Shown piece by piece: positions 1 through 11,251 of a stretch of DNA of 64,000 nt. Origin of the DNA: Trogon surrucura (Eukaryota; Chordata; Aves; Trogoniformes; Trogonidae); NCBI GenBank assembly GCA_020746105.1, contig CM036628.1, forward strand, positions 1,622,001-1,686,000. Reading direction: 5' to 3'. Numbering within the stretch: position 1 is the stretch's first letter; the number at the start of each line of letters is the position of its first letter. The notes under the pieces are model-generated. The model did not search any database, was not told the DNA's origin, and was given only the letters and a program-made list of their open reading frames with translations. The translations under genes and the position numbers were made by a program.

Positions 1-3000
1 AACTCTTGTAATTCAGTGACAGCCCTGAAGTCTCCCTGAGCTCTCTTCAGCGGGTCCACGTCCCACCGAAGCTCTCCCAAAGCCGCTCACGGCAGCGGGA
101 ACTCCCGGAGCAACGCAGCAGCCGTGTTCTCCATCGCGCCCTGCCCTAACTCTTAGCCCAGTATTTTTGGTTTGTGTAAATCCTTTTTACTGCTTCTGGG
201 GAAACAAAACCTGCCTCCTACTGCAGTTTTGCCACCGGTGTTCCCGTTTAAGCCAGGCGACTCTTTTGTCCCAGGCAGAGGCGATGCAGGCGAGATGTTC
301 GACGCTCAGAACCGCCTCACGTCATTGCCCACCGCTGGTTACACCCCAAAAGACCCTCAAGGCAGACCGCAACCCTCCTGGTACAGAGAAAAGCTGACCT
401 GGAGGTATTCTCTGCCGCAAACGGGCATTATTTACCTTCTAATCTCCGGCCTGCACCTTGGAAAGGGCAACTGTACGTTACCGTAGGTCCGCAGCAAACC
501 AAATTCCAGCCTTTGTGCAATTGTCCTGCTTACACCAAAAAGGGATCCCACCCATATGAAACCTCCGAATGTTCTTGGAATATAAATGAACTATGAGAAG
601 AATAACAAATAACAACAAAATCCCATATCCAAGGGCTTATCTCATTGCAAAAACTCAGAAAAAAAATGGAGGAAGAGATTTCTACCAGAAAGAAAATATT
701 ACATTTCAAACACGAGATAAAAATCTGCGATCAGATACCGGAACAATGTATGAACTGGGCTGTTCCACAACTGCTTGCCACTCTCGATTTGCTTATTCCT
801 GACATGTTTACAGGATTTATGAAAAGCTCTGCGCTGCTTCAGACGGTAGGGCTCACCCTTTCTTTTTCTCACTCTCCCTGCAGGCATACGCCTGATGGCA
901 ACCCGCCCCCAACAACCCGCACAGGCACAGGGATGGAATTTGGGACAAGAGCAGAAGTTTTGAATTACACAGATTATTGTGCAAAGCACAGGAAATTAAA
1001 CCCAATTAATTCCTTGTAAATACAAATGGAGCCAGACTTTCCTTTGATTTATGCTGACTTTTTACCTTCCCCCAACGGCTCATTTCCCTATTTCGCCATG
1101 GAATCCCGCGCGGTCGAGAGTGAAATTCGCGGCTACCACTCTGTAATACAATACAAAAGACAAATGTTTGGTGACTGCTGATAAAAGAGAAAAGGCCCCA
1201 TGGCACATTCTTTTAGCCAACTTATTAGGAGTCTTATAAAACACTGTATCTGTTCAGAGAGAGGAAGTTAATGACTGCTGAGGTTCAAGATTGTGTAAGC
1301 AAAGTAGTCTAAGAGATGAACCGACTCATAATGTGCTCTCAAAGCCGCAGTTACTCCCCAGATAATCCAGGTAGGAGGAGAAAAGAGAGAGGAGAGCCAA
1401 GAAAGACTTCTTCCCCCCTCTCTTTTTCCTTCCACTGTAATGAAAATCAATGAATATTCTATTGGAGCTGAAAGAGCTTCTTGAAAGGCTAACAAGATGG
1501 AAGAGAATAGCACAGGTTCCAGCTAAAAATATTCAAAATGCTAAATAAAAAATGTCAGGAGAAGAAACGATAAGAAAAACAAGCCAGCTCCTCTGCTCCC
1601 AGAATGTTAAGTTGGTAGAAAAAAAAAAAAACAAAATCTGCACTAGTAAAGCCCAGCAGCGAGGCGAGACTATCGAGCATCCTTCACAATTCAGGGCTTG
1701 GAAATTAACTCATAGAATTCTTTGGGTATTTGTACCAGGATGCCAGAGAGCTCCAGAAACTCCAGCCAGGCTGGGAGGGATCTCAGGAGGTCTCCCAGAT
1801 CACTGAGCTTACTGAAGAACTGAGTCTATCCAAAACTCCATCTACCTTACTCCTACAACTCTTGGTGGAGCAAAGAGCAAATGCTTAGCAGAGACACTAA
1901 GAAAAAGGCAAGTTAAGAGGGTGCTTTTTCCCTATTTTGGTTTGAAAAACTCAGGAGAGATGCTGAGATGCTGCTCATGTCACACCCCGCTGTTTGCACT
2001 GGATCATAATTCTTCCTGTTTCGAGAAGTTCTGCTGGCCTCAGACTTTTCCTCCCTTTCGATAAGCATCACCTTGACCTGTTGGAACCGCAGGATATCAG
2101 GTGTGAGGAACGGATGTACCACACAAGTCAGCTTGAGCATACAGGTAGCACTAGGCAAGAAAGAAAGCAACTGAGCCTAACAAAAAACTGCATAAAGTAA
2201 CCCGAAATTTCATGAAAAGGAGAGAAAAGAAAAATAACAGTTTCCACAGCCGTGGCCTGAGGGGGTCTCTTCTCTTTTTGGATCTTTTATAAAACATTTC
2301 TGGTGCCAGCCTTTAAAAACCATGAAGCAAAGCTTATTGGTTCTATTCCAGATGACTCGGGAAGAAGAGAGACTTTTAATCATATCTGAAAGCTCCTTCA
2401 GGGCTCTGTATTTTATATAATATATGGTTTATGATAAGGCACATTGGTTATTTCAACGGCCGCGCTATTTATGCTCGACTATGGCTCCGGCAGAACTTTT
2501 TGCAAGAGTTTGCAGCGCGAGCCCCTGCCCAATTCCAGCTCCCACGTGGAATTTGTCAGATTGCAAGTTCAGTGCCTACTTGTTCCCCTTCAACATCTGC
2601 CCTTCACAAAGTACCATCCACTTCAGCCTAGCTTGAGAAAGCATCTTGCTAACAGCTTGATAGCGAAGCAATAATCTATCAGATTTCTTGCAAACGCTCT
2701 TCATTTTCACAAGATAACCCAGAGCAAGTCTTCCCAAAGCGTCCCATCGCTGTACTACGCCTGATAAAGTTTATGAGGGGTTCCTCGTAATACTCAGCTC
2801 CTTGAAAATCCTGACCTAACAGGGAAAAAAAGAATAATTCCAGGTCACTGTAGTTATCAATTCACTTTCGTGGAAGTCAGATCATTGAAACTAATAGAAG
2901 AGAATGGGAAAAGAGCATCTTTCAGCCACAATTTAACTGCAGCTCTGGCAGCTAATGCAGCAACAGGGATGTGTCTGCGGGCCAGGCTCTGGCATTCTGC

Positions 3001-3746
3001 GCAGAAACATTTTGTCTTGTCTTCAGATGGATTCAGTTTGCCACTTCAGGAAACTCGATCTTTTTTTCCGGAGTGAAAAGTTATCAGAAATGTAGCAAGA
3101 AGCAGCTTACTCTTTTGTGGATAGATTGGACTCATGCCTCAAAGTATTTCTCTGCTAAATATAAAGGCCTCAAGGACTTATACATCATTAGATCAGCTAA
3201 TCCATTCAGTGATCGAGCAAATATTCACCAAGGCACATGACGAAAATAAACACTGGCATAGCTGGAATAAGAGAGAATCGGGAAGATTGCTCAGTGGTGA
3301 AGAAACAGAGTGTTACTCTTGAGAAATGGGAATAGGTTTCTTGATTCTTATGCAACCACGCTTTCAAGCACTGATTGAAAGCGAAGAATTCATGAACACA
3401 TTTGTCTACCTGGATAGCAGTCCCTCTGCATTAAACTCCCTTAGTCCATTAACTACTTCTATATATAAACATCCATTTCATTACTTGAAAATGTAATAAT
3501 TAGAATATCTAGGCTGAAATTACCACAGGCCAGCTCTGGGCCACGACAGGTACATTCACTTAGCCAGCTCACAAACCCCAGTGCCTGTTTGCACAAGCAA
3601 ATGCAGGGCTCATTAAAATTGGCTCATTAAAATTGGCTCATTCCGTCGCGGCAGGTCTCTGAAATTTGCCCATCACGTTGCAAAGGGGCAGCCCAAGATC
3701 TTCTCGGCTGTGACTTAATCGCAAACGCATTTTCTCTTCCTCCTAG
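1..3746. other. Presumed intron of the VEGF receptor gene; no recognised exon
   Basis: The first identifiable exon begins at 3747 with a split codon, so at least one coding exon must lie further upstream. I looked on the + strand for an Ig5-type exon (a cysteine strand and a YxC strand in frame between AG and GT) and found none. Open frames here are short, lack domain signatures and do not join in phase to 3747. The stretch holds only a short 14-bp tandem repeat at 3607-3642. A non-coding or untranslated exon could escape this inspection. Confidence 0.6.
3607..3642. repeat. 14-bp tandem repeat, about 2.6 copies
   Basis: The unit ggctcattaaaatt occurs at 3607-3620 and 3621-3634, followed by a partial copy at 3635-3642. 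It lies in the presumed intron about 100 bases before the Ig6 exon. The copies are identical, which suggests a recent slippage duplication. No function is implied. Confidence 0.9.
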
Positions 3747-4040
3747 ACGTGCCCTCTGGGTTGCAAACAGACTCCCAAGTCACAACCATAGTGGGGAACG
3801 ACGTCCAGCTGACCTGCCGCGCCTCCAAGTACATCTACAGTCACCTGGCGTGGTACTACCCCTCCTCGGAGGCGGCTCTCAGCGGTTCGGTGATCAAGAA
3901 AATGGACAACTATTCCATTTCTCTGACCTTGGTCATCACCAACGTCACGAAGGAGCAGAGCGGCCTCTACACGTGCAGAGCCCAGAACCAGTACAACAGC
4001 ACCGACACGCTGGAGCAGCTCACTCAGCTCCTCGTCAGAG
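3747..4040 (+). CDS. KDRL: Exon 13-equivalent: Ig-like domain 6 of the extracellular region
   Basis: The acceptor tcctag precedes 3747 and the donor gtaggt follows 4040. The exon starts with the last two bases of a split codon and ends with the first base of one, giving 98 residues from DVPSGLQ to LLVRG. It holds a complete Ig fold: the B-strand cysteine is in LTCRAS (about residue 24), the core Trp in LAWYY (36), and the F-strand cysteine in GLYTCRAQN (77). N-glycosylation sequons are NYS (55), NVT (66) and NST (84). FLT1 and KDR encode Ig6 in a single exon too, but their versions carry a longer C-E region; this copy is compact. Membrane-proximal Ig domains position receptor dimers and do not contact VEGF directly. 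The donor is bypassed by a long open frame, described separately. Confidence 0.95.
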
Positions 4041-6078
4041 GTAGGTCCTGCCCGCGGGACGTCCTGGTGCTCTGCAGCAGGAGCACCAACGCTGCGGACC
4101 TGCTGCTCCCTCAGAAGCTTTTCAAAGCAGAAGGTGCCCAGCGTTTCCTAGGGACTCTCCTAATACTGGTGCTCCTCTTTGGGGGTTTTTTTCTCATTAC
4201 TCTATGTGGATGGACACCCAGCCGTACGTATTATCCATCCTGCCACTGCTGGTTTTGCATAAAATATTTGCCTTACACACAGAGGTGATTTCCTCCACAT
4301 TTTATCTTCCTGACTCCACGCTGGGTGCAGGTTTAGTGTTGACTGAGGAGAAAAGGCATCACCCACCATGTTACAAACAGTACAACTGTGTCATTTGGGA
4401 CTGTCACCCCAGTTCTCTATGACTTTGGTAGAAGACTCCACCTACTTCAGTTGCCAGGATGATACAGATACCTACACAGATTTGGACCCAGCACATGTAA
4501 TCACAAACGTCACCGGTCAGGCTTATAAACAAGTGACACGTACCTTTTATTCTGGGTAAGTGGGATGTTCTTCACTGTAACAGAAGTATTTTCTTACTTA
4601 TACTCAACCCCCTGGCTCTTTTCATACAGTAACACTACAGATCCTGAAGCCCGGTTTCTCTGGTTATGTGAACAGAAAGGACAGGACCGTTCTTTCTGTA
4701 GAAACTCACTGAAAATTAGTGAAGTTTCTTCTTCTTCATAATGAAGGGAGTGATCGGCTCTAAGCCTTCTCAGAAGAAAAAGTGCTGCCAGAACGAGTGG
4801 CTTTATTACCTGTCTTCAAAGGTGAAGAAAAACCCAAAGCACAGAAATGGAGTAGAACTGAAACGCACAGCAGCAAGCCAGGGTGCAGAAGACAGACTCC
4901 TTCAGAGGCTGAATTAAACCCTGATTTTCAAACTGGCTTCTCCACTTAAATTAATGGCTAAGGAGCCACTTATGGCTGTGCTGCCATAAGCTCTTGCCAC
5001 TTAGGTCACTGCCGAGTCTGGGCAGTGCTGGCTTTGCCCGTGTCGAAGGGAAGGAGCCTCTCACAGTCCCTCCCTCCTCTGCGCAGGCGAGGAGAAAATG
5101 CTCGCCCACGGCACAGCTGCGGCCAGCGCCGCTCCCGTACCCGAGTGGGAGGTGATTTATTGTAAGAAATGGCACGAGCCTCTTCCTGAAGTGGGGAGGA
5201 AGGGAAAGGATCTCACCCCGGCACTGGAGGGTGCTGGCGGTTTGGCCGGTCCCCACAGCTGGAGCCACCTGTCAGGACATCTGACACGGAGACACTGGGC
5301 TCCCTCTGCACTCTGCATTCAGGCAATTCACTTCTCGCTCCCTCCCCTGGCAGAGATTTTTATTCATTTCGTCAAATTGCCACCTACGCAGACACCTACG
5401 CATGACGGCTATGGGAAAAACACAGCTAAACTGGGAATGAGAGAACTGGAACCCTGATCACATTCTCACTGGGGTCTGTTATTTGCCCGGTATGTGTCAG
5501 AGAGGCAATTCTGGAGGAAATGCTTGGAAATGCCCCTCTAAACCAGCCCTCCTTCCCCTACACAAACAAGGTCTTTAAAACGTACTAACACCGATCAGTT
5601 ACCGGCCTTTTTGCAGGTTTTCTGTATATTTTCATCTGTGCTTGTGATTTTATTCAGTGCTTCCCTGCACCTTTTATAAATGAAGATAAAGTGGAGGTTA
5701 ATGTGCTTTGTAGCAAGCAGATAACTGCGCTCACGATGGAGGACACAAAAGCCTTAGATCTGTTTCCTCTTTGCCTCCTCCTTTCTGTTTTTTGCACTGA
5801 CTCTGCATTTGCTCTGCCCACTCACTCTCCTCTGTTTTCTTCAGAGGATAAGAAACTCGAGGAGGTTCGACCTGAAGCTGAGGGCTTAGTCAGCTTGAAA
5901 ACAAGCCAAATAAAGTCGCCCACTCCTCCCACAGTCTTGCGGGGGATTTTTGCTACCACGCATGTTTGCCACTTCCAGCCAGAGAGGCCACGCGGGTGGC
6001 CAAAGGAGAGAGGAGAGCAGAGCTGAGGGAGGTGCCCTCTGAACTCTTACCGGGTACTGTTTTCCTTTGTGACTGCAG
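4041..6078 (+). other. KDRL: Intron 13-equivalent, with a read-through frame at its start
   Basis: The intron separates the Ig6 exon from the first Ig7 exon. The Ig6 frame continues past the donor to a TGA at 4286-4288, adding 82 codons. A canonical AATAAA lies at 5909-5914. FLT1 and KDR both generate soluble receptors by failing to splice the intron at this same place, so the position is functionally suggestive. Otherwise I see no repeat or second gene in it. Confidence 0.75.
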
Positions 6079-6225
6079 CAAAGGCAGCGCCGTACGTGAT
6101 ACAAAACCTCACGGATCTGGAGGTTAACATCAGCGGCAAGATCGTCCTGGAGTGCAAAGTCAGTGGGACGCCAGAACCTCAGATCACGTGGAGGAAGAAC
6201 GGCTACCCCATCGCAGCAGCATCAG
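6079..6225 (+). CDS. KDRL: Exon 14-equivalent: first half of Ig-like domain 7
   Basis: The acceptor gactgcag precedes 6079 and the donor gtgagc follows 6225; both junctions split a codon after its first base. The 49 residues include APYVIQNLTDLEVNISGK, the B-strand cysteine in LECKVSG and the core Trp in PEPQITWRKNG. The phrase PEPQITW is shared with FLT1 Ig7. NLT and NIS are glycosylation sequons. In FLT1 and KDR, Ig7 is likewise divided over two exons, and this exon supplies strands A to about C'. Confidence 0.95.
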
Positions 6226-8159
6226 GTGAGCGCTTCCCGAGCGGGCTGCGGTGTCGCGGGTAACGCAGGATAAACATGGGACCTACCCCACAGCTACTAC
6301 GAGTGTGGGTGTATGAAACACCCAACCTCAGGAAACACACGTACAAATCCGAAAGTCTACCAGACAGCTGCAGTAAGTCTCCAACCTGGATCATAGAATC
6401 ATAGAACAGTTTCAGTTGGAAGAGACCTTCCAGATCATCAAGTCCAACCTTTTCCTAGCTCTGTCGACACCATTAAACCATGTCCCTCAATGCAACATCC
6501 ACCCGTCTCTTAAACACCTCCAGGGATGGCGACTCAACCCCCTCCCCGGGCAGCCTGTTCCAATGGCTGACAACCCTCTCAGTAAAGAAATTCTTCCCAA
6601 TATCCAACCTGAACCTCCCCTGGCATGACTTAAGCCATTTTCCCCTTGCCCTATCACTTGCCTATCACTCATACAACACATACTCCTAATCCTTTACCAG
6701 CCTGGCAGCCCGCCTCTGTACCCTCTCCAGCACCTCAGTGTCCCTCTGGTGCCCCCAGCCAGCCTGCGCGCGTCGGCACGGCGTTAGTAAATCGAGGAGC
6801 GCAGCAGGCTGCCGTTGAGCCTGCCTTTGTGAGACAAGAGTCTGTGCACAAAACGGAGGCAGAGAGCGTACCTGCTTGTCAGGCGGGTCTGAAAGCACAA
6901 GCCTCAACTGTGAGAAATCCTTGGGGTCTGCTCAGAACGTACCGCAGCGCATTGCGGGCAGTCACCTACTGGAGAGGTCCAGGGCATGTTGCCCACCCAT
7001 TCTTTGTCTCCCACAACACAGAAATGAGAACGTGCTCACGGCTCAAGTGGTACAGAGCGGTACAGGCACAGCGCTGCCACAGGCAGGGAGCATGGGCTCC
7101 TTTACCTGAGCCTGGAATTGCATCTCAGGTCTCTGTCCTGACATCTCCTATAAATTATGGAGAATGCCATGTCAGGAGCTGGTCCTGTGACTTTAATTTT
7201 GCATCTTGGACTAGGTAGGAAATCTAGGGTCATCCATAATTCAGATCAGCCTGCTCCAAGAGAAGCTCTTTATAGCTACTGAAATTTTATAAATAATTCT
7301 AGAGGGACAAGCATGTAACTCATCCAACCAATGGAAACATAAATAAAATATTCGGAAAAAACACCTCAGGGTAAATATTTCAGCACAGTGCATGGCAGGT
7401 TACGTGCCGTACTCTTGTTAACAACAGCAGGATTCGTAGGCAGAACACCCAGGAACTCGAAATGTCTTTCCCTTTTGGATTCAAAGCCTGACCTGCTTCC
7501 CTATTTCTGCCCCAAACGTATCCTTAGTGAAACAGGTGAGCTCTCAGTTTTGTGCCACAAATCAGGAGAAATTAAATGTGGAAAATTAATCAGGAAAATT
7601 AAATGCAGAAAAGCCTCACATAATTCATATCCAGGCAACCTCCCTCTTCCCATTGCACCTTTAGCCCTCAGCTGCCTGTGAATCCAGGATTGCTTCACGC
7701 AGTGATTTTTCCAGGGATGTGCGTAGCCTGATATCCAGGTTCCACATGCTAGAACTCCCAACACCTCCCACGGCCTCCAAGGCACTGGCTTTCTCCAATA
7801 ATTTTACCAAGTTCCTTTGTTTTCCCCCCTCAGTGTATCTTATTGCCATCAGAAAACCTATTTCCCTACCACTTCACTAACTTCCATTTTCTCAGGTTCT
7901 TTCTGCTCATATTAAATTAACAGCCACACATGCTGTTGGTTAAATGATCCCCAAGCAATATACCCAGGGATTGAGGAGAAAAAAAAAACGTCAAGGAAAG
8001 GTTGTTGCCAGACGAGAAGCACCGTATGAAAGTGCCCCCTAAGCACAGCGCGTACCAGGTCTGCAGGGATGGGAGGGAACCTTCAGTTCTCTGTCCCCTA
8101 AAAGCACTTGTAGGCAGGTGGGTTATTGTGGTACTATTAACCAAAATCCCTTACAACAG
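6226..8159 (+). other. KDRL: Intron 14-equivalent, containing a CR1 remnant
   Basis: This intron divides the Ig7 domain. It carries an antisense, 5'-truncated CR1 copy at about 6391-6760. The rest, including a T/A-rich stretch around 7200-7400, shows no exon or RNA gene that I can support. Confidence 0.8.
6391..6760 (-). mobile_element. 5'-truncated CR1 LINE, 3' end, antisense to the gene
   Basis: Read on the + strand, the element opens with tcatagaatcatagaac, the reverse complement of the short repeated 3' terminus typical of CR1. The next stretch, ttggaagagaccttccagat, is the familiar avian CR1 3' UTR. At the other end the minus strand encodes WGHQRDTEVLERVQRRAARL, matching the C-terminal end of CR1 ORF2 (the usual form has xEVLERVQRRATRLV). 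Only the last few hundred bases remain, as expected from truncated target-primed insertion. The exact 5' break near 6760 is an estimate. It sits inside the intron that splits Ig7 and is opposite in orientation to the gene. Confidence 0.93.
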
Positions 8160-8285
8160 GAATTTCCATGGAAAATAACACCCTGGTCATCGAGCGAGTG
8201 AAAAAGGACGACGAAGGGCTCTATGAATGCAAAGCATCCAACGACATGGGCCAAGACAGCACCTCCGCCTTCATTAAAATACAAG
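8160..8285 (+). CDS. KDRL: Exon 15-equivalent: second half of Ig-like domain 7
   Basis: The acceptor acaacag precedes 8160 and the donor gtgagg follows 8285; both ends split a codon after base one. The 42 residues from GISMENNT to FIKIQG complete Ig7, with the F-strand cysteine in GLYECKASN. The motif IERVKKDDEGLY keeps the spaced Arg and Asp that in KDR domain 7 (Arg726/Asp731) form the homotypic contact between receptors in an active dimer. The Ig7 end IKIQG matches the LTVQG and FSVQG ends of FLT1 and chicken KDR. Confidence 0.96.
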
Positions 8286-8396
8286 GTGAGGTCCAAGATA
8301 AGGCAAAATGCATGAATTATGTTGGACTGAGGAGAACTGTTTGTCAGTCACGGGCTTTTAAAATGTTTAAAATTTGGTTGTACATTTAACCTACAG

Positions 8397-8503
8397 GTTC
8401 CGAGGAGAAATCCAACATTGAAGTGATCATTTTGGTCTGCACCGGTCTAGCCGCTACGCTCTTCTGGCTGCTCCTGACCTTATTCATTCGGAAACTGAGA
8501 AAA
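8397..8503 (+). CDS. KDRL: Exon 16-equivalent: transmembrane helix
   Basis: The acceptor ctacag precedes 8397 and the donor gtaaga follows 8503. The exon enters with a split glycine codon and ends on a whole codon. Its 36 residues begin GSEEKSN, then form one hydrophobic helix from about IEVIILVCTG to LLLTLFI, closed by the basic stop-transfer sequence RKLRK. The core AATLFWLLLTLFIRK is very like FLT1 and unlike the IAMFFWLLLVIILR segment of KDR. This is one of the clearest signs that the gene is not the KDR orthologue. The intron before it is only 111 nt. Confidence 0.97.
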
Positions 8504-9718
8504 GTAAGAGCCTTCCATACTGCACAAAAGGTCTGGGATTGGGCCACGTTCGGGACAGATGGTAGAAAAGCTGTTCAAAATGTTCCTATTAAATTTCAGT
8601 CCAAGGTTTCTGCTGATAGTCCTTTGACTTCCCAAGAGACCACTCACACTTGTGAGATTTTTACCCACTTCCACAGTAGCATAAAATCAGGCTTCTCCCT
8701 CTTTATGAGTCAAACTGGCTTGCAAGATTAAGAAAGTGAAAAAGAAAATCCTAAATCCTCTAAAATAAGGGCTTGACTTCAGCACTCATCCAAGAAATTT
8801 GTCTGAAACATCGCTATTAAAGGGGGCCCCGTTGTAAGGAAGATCCTAGGATGTTTGCTCTAGAAATTAGCAATTATTTTGTCTCCAAGTCTTGCTAATC
8901 TTCCGTCTCCCTTTTATGACTCAAAAATACAAATTTTTGGGAAATACCCAAGGAGTTTAGGTCTGTTTTTCCCAACACAGACAACAATCAGAAAGGCAAC
9001 CAGAGCTCTCTGCTCTGAAGCTCACCAAAGTACAGTTCCAGTGCTGATCCCCAATACTTGAGTAAAATTCCCCCTCCTATTGCGAATACAGTCATTAAAT
9101 TAACGTTTTCCTCCTTGACCTAAGTTTAACAGAGTTGTGGACAACAGTGACTTCCCTATTACGTTTTACTGCCGTGAAAGTCTGCTCACAGGACCCACCA
9201 AATCACAGGTTCTCACTCGGCAGCGTTAGAAGCAGCAGTTTTCACCAGCTTTCAATCAATTTTAAATTGCAATAAGCAGGAGCCATGAAGCGGATAACTA
9301 GGGAGAATCAAGCGAGCAAAACAAAACGCTGTGAAAATGCCAAAATGCTCTGCAGTGCACCAAGAAATGCAACTCGTGGAGTTGCCACAGACAAGCACTG
9401 ATTTCCTCTAACAGATACAGGTAGAAGACCGCGATAGATTTTGTGTCCTCAGAGTGTTTACCAGCATTAATTAGTGACTCTTCCCAACACCCAGGAGCGC
9501 CAGACATACATAAACATTTATTTCTCAGATATTAAAAAAAATAAAAAAGGAGAGGCAGGAAGCTGAAGTGATGTGTTCATGGTTCAGAATAAATTTCAGA
9601 GCTAAGTCTGGCACTCAGGGAGCTCCCCAGCCAGCACTCGGTCTTGCAGACGACAGCTCTCTCCCATTAGAGCCGCAGGGTAAAGACTGTGAATAATTCC
9701 TCCACACCCTCTTTTTAG
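8504..9718 (+). other. KDRL: Intron 16-equivalent, open for 75 codons past the membrane exon
   Basis: The frame of the transmembrane exon runs on past the donor to TAA at 8729-8731. Canonical AATAAA hexamers occur at about 9540-9545 and 9588-9593, both just before the next exon. No repeat family was recognised. Confidence 0.7.
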
Positions 9719-9854
9719 CCTGATGCCACAGATATTAAAACAGGATACCTGTCAATTATAATGGATCCAGAGGAAATGCCTCTCGACGAGCAGTGTGACC
9801 GACTTCCCTACGACAGCAGTAAATGGGAGTTCCCGAGAGACAGACTGCGCCTGG
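9719..9854 (+). CDS. KDRL: Exon 17-equivalent: juxtamembrane segment
   Basis: The acceptor tttttag precedes 9719 and the donor gtgagt follows 9854. It begins on a whole codon and ends after the first base of a glycine codon. The 45 complete codons include [16 protein letters not shown], which holds the juxtamembrane tyrosine equivalent to KDR Tyr801, and [15 protein letters not shown], the conserved run into the kinase domain. [10 protein letters not shown] is closest to FLT1 and FLT4 (DEQC), while WEFPRDRL is as in KDR. Confidence 0.97.
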
Positions 9855-11146
9855 GTGAGTGGTTTGGGGATTATTGCTGGAAAGAACGGCGATTTCTAAC
9901 GCTCCCCGGTGTCAGCGGAGTTGTCGTATAACCCAAGATGCAGCCCCTTGCTTAGTGCCATCCTTGGGGAGAATTGGCAGCGAGCCACAGAATTCAGGAT
10001 CATCCTTAATGGGGGGTGAAACAAGGGATTTGGTGAGAAAAACAAAGACGTTGTCTCTCTCAAAATAGCTGCCATCTCTTTTGCTTTCCTGGAGAAGTGA
10101 AGCCAAACTCTTGGCACGGGAGAAAGGTACCTCCAGGTACTGCCCCTGCCAAAAGTAGGTTTTTTCCTCTCTGGACGTTAAAGGAGAGAGAAGTCAATCT
10201 GAAAGGCAACAGTCTTTCGGGGCATTTTATTCTGGAGAAATCTATCAAATAACCAGTTCCTTATCAATCATCTGAATTTGGCTTTCGGTTGTAAAGAGCT
10301 ATCATGAAAAAAACAAACCAACCAAATTTCGTCCAGCAGCTCAAGTCACTGGATGATGGAGCAAGAAAATGTAAAAAAGCAGGTTTTGTTGGCATAGAGA
10401 AACAGTCACACCTGCGGGCAATGATGAGTCTAGGGAATATATCTGGATTTGTGTGTACGCTTGGTGTTTTAGCTGGGAAACGTGGACGAAGGAAGACAAA
10501 AATAACAAAAAGATGGTGGGACAAAAGGTGAAACTAGCAGACCGTGATGCCCAGTGTACTCTCCTGTGTTGTGGGTCAGAGCCCTCAGAGCACACTAGGT
10601 AAATACAGGCATGAAAATTCAAGCAAAAGGGAAAATAAAGAAAGATTACAATCTTAAATGCCACTTAGTATAGCTTTTATGTCAAATAAATGTCCATAAC
10701 TGAAGGGCTAAAGGGTTCTGACTGCTGGAGGGCCTTAGCTAGCTATCTCCACGACTGTGATTCAAGAGAGGTCAGGGCTCCACAACTCTCCGTTTAACCC
10801 AAACTCTGACTTTTCCTGGGCTCACAGGACGGGCGTACGTAACGTTTTTACCCTTAAGCCACGTGTACGTATTCAGCCTTGCCTTCAGGCTGAATGCAGA
10901 TTTGTTTATCCTCCTCTGTTCTCTCCCGCGCTGTATTGCATCCGAGTCATACGGATATAAATCGTCCCGTTTATATCCATATGCTGCAAACATGTGATAC
11001 AGGCTTCTATCGACTCTCGGTCTACGTTGTGCCTGGGCACCGGAGCCTTGTACTTCTTGCACAGCTGAGAATGCATGTTCCCCTCTGATCTGATGCCGAC
11101 TGTCGTTAAGTCCCCTTTGGCTCATTCTCGACTCTTGCTTCTCTAG
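9855..11146 (+). other. KDRL: Intron 17-equivalent
   Basis: No repeat, RNA gene or second coding region is recognisable. Short open frames on both strands overlap one another without domain signatures. Confidence 0.8.
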
Positions 11147-11251
11147 GTAAAACACTGGGTCATGGTGCTTTTGGGAAGGTGGTGGAGGCGTCTGCTTTTG
11201 GCATTGATAAATCTTCAACCTGCAAAACAGTTGCCGTAAAAATGCTTAAAG
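11147..11251 (+). CDS. KDRL: Exon 18-equivalent: kinase N-lobe, glycine loop and beta3 lysine
   Basis: The acceptor ttctctag precedes 11147 and the donor gtacat follows 11251. At 105 nt it is the usual size for this exon in the family. It encodes [20 protein letters not shown], in which GHGAFG is the nucleotide-binding glycine loop, then [10 protein letters not shown] with the ATP-orienting lysine. KDR and FLT1 have Arg where His stands in GHG, and FLT4 has Tyr. [13 protein letters not shown] is identical to FLT4 as I recall it. The last base starts the Glu codon completed by the next exon. Confidence 0.98.

Noticed and set aside
1-3746. An upstream Ig5 exon of the receptor
   Set aside because: No stretch combines an acceptor, Ig-type cysteine and tryptophan spacing, and a donor in the right phase. 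The frames present (for example around 172-486 and 2870-3076) lack Ig features.
6646-7218. A 190-codon + strand open frame
   Set aside because: Its first part is the antisense of the CR1 remnant, and the rest has no domain, splice signal or link to the receptor frame.
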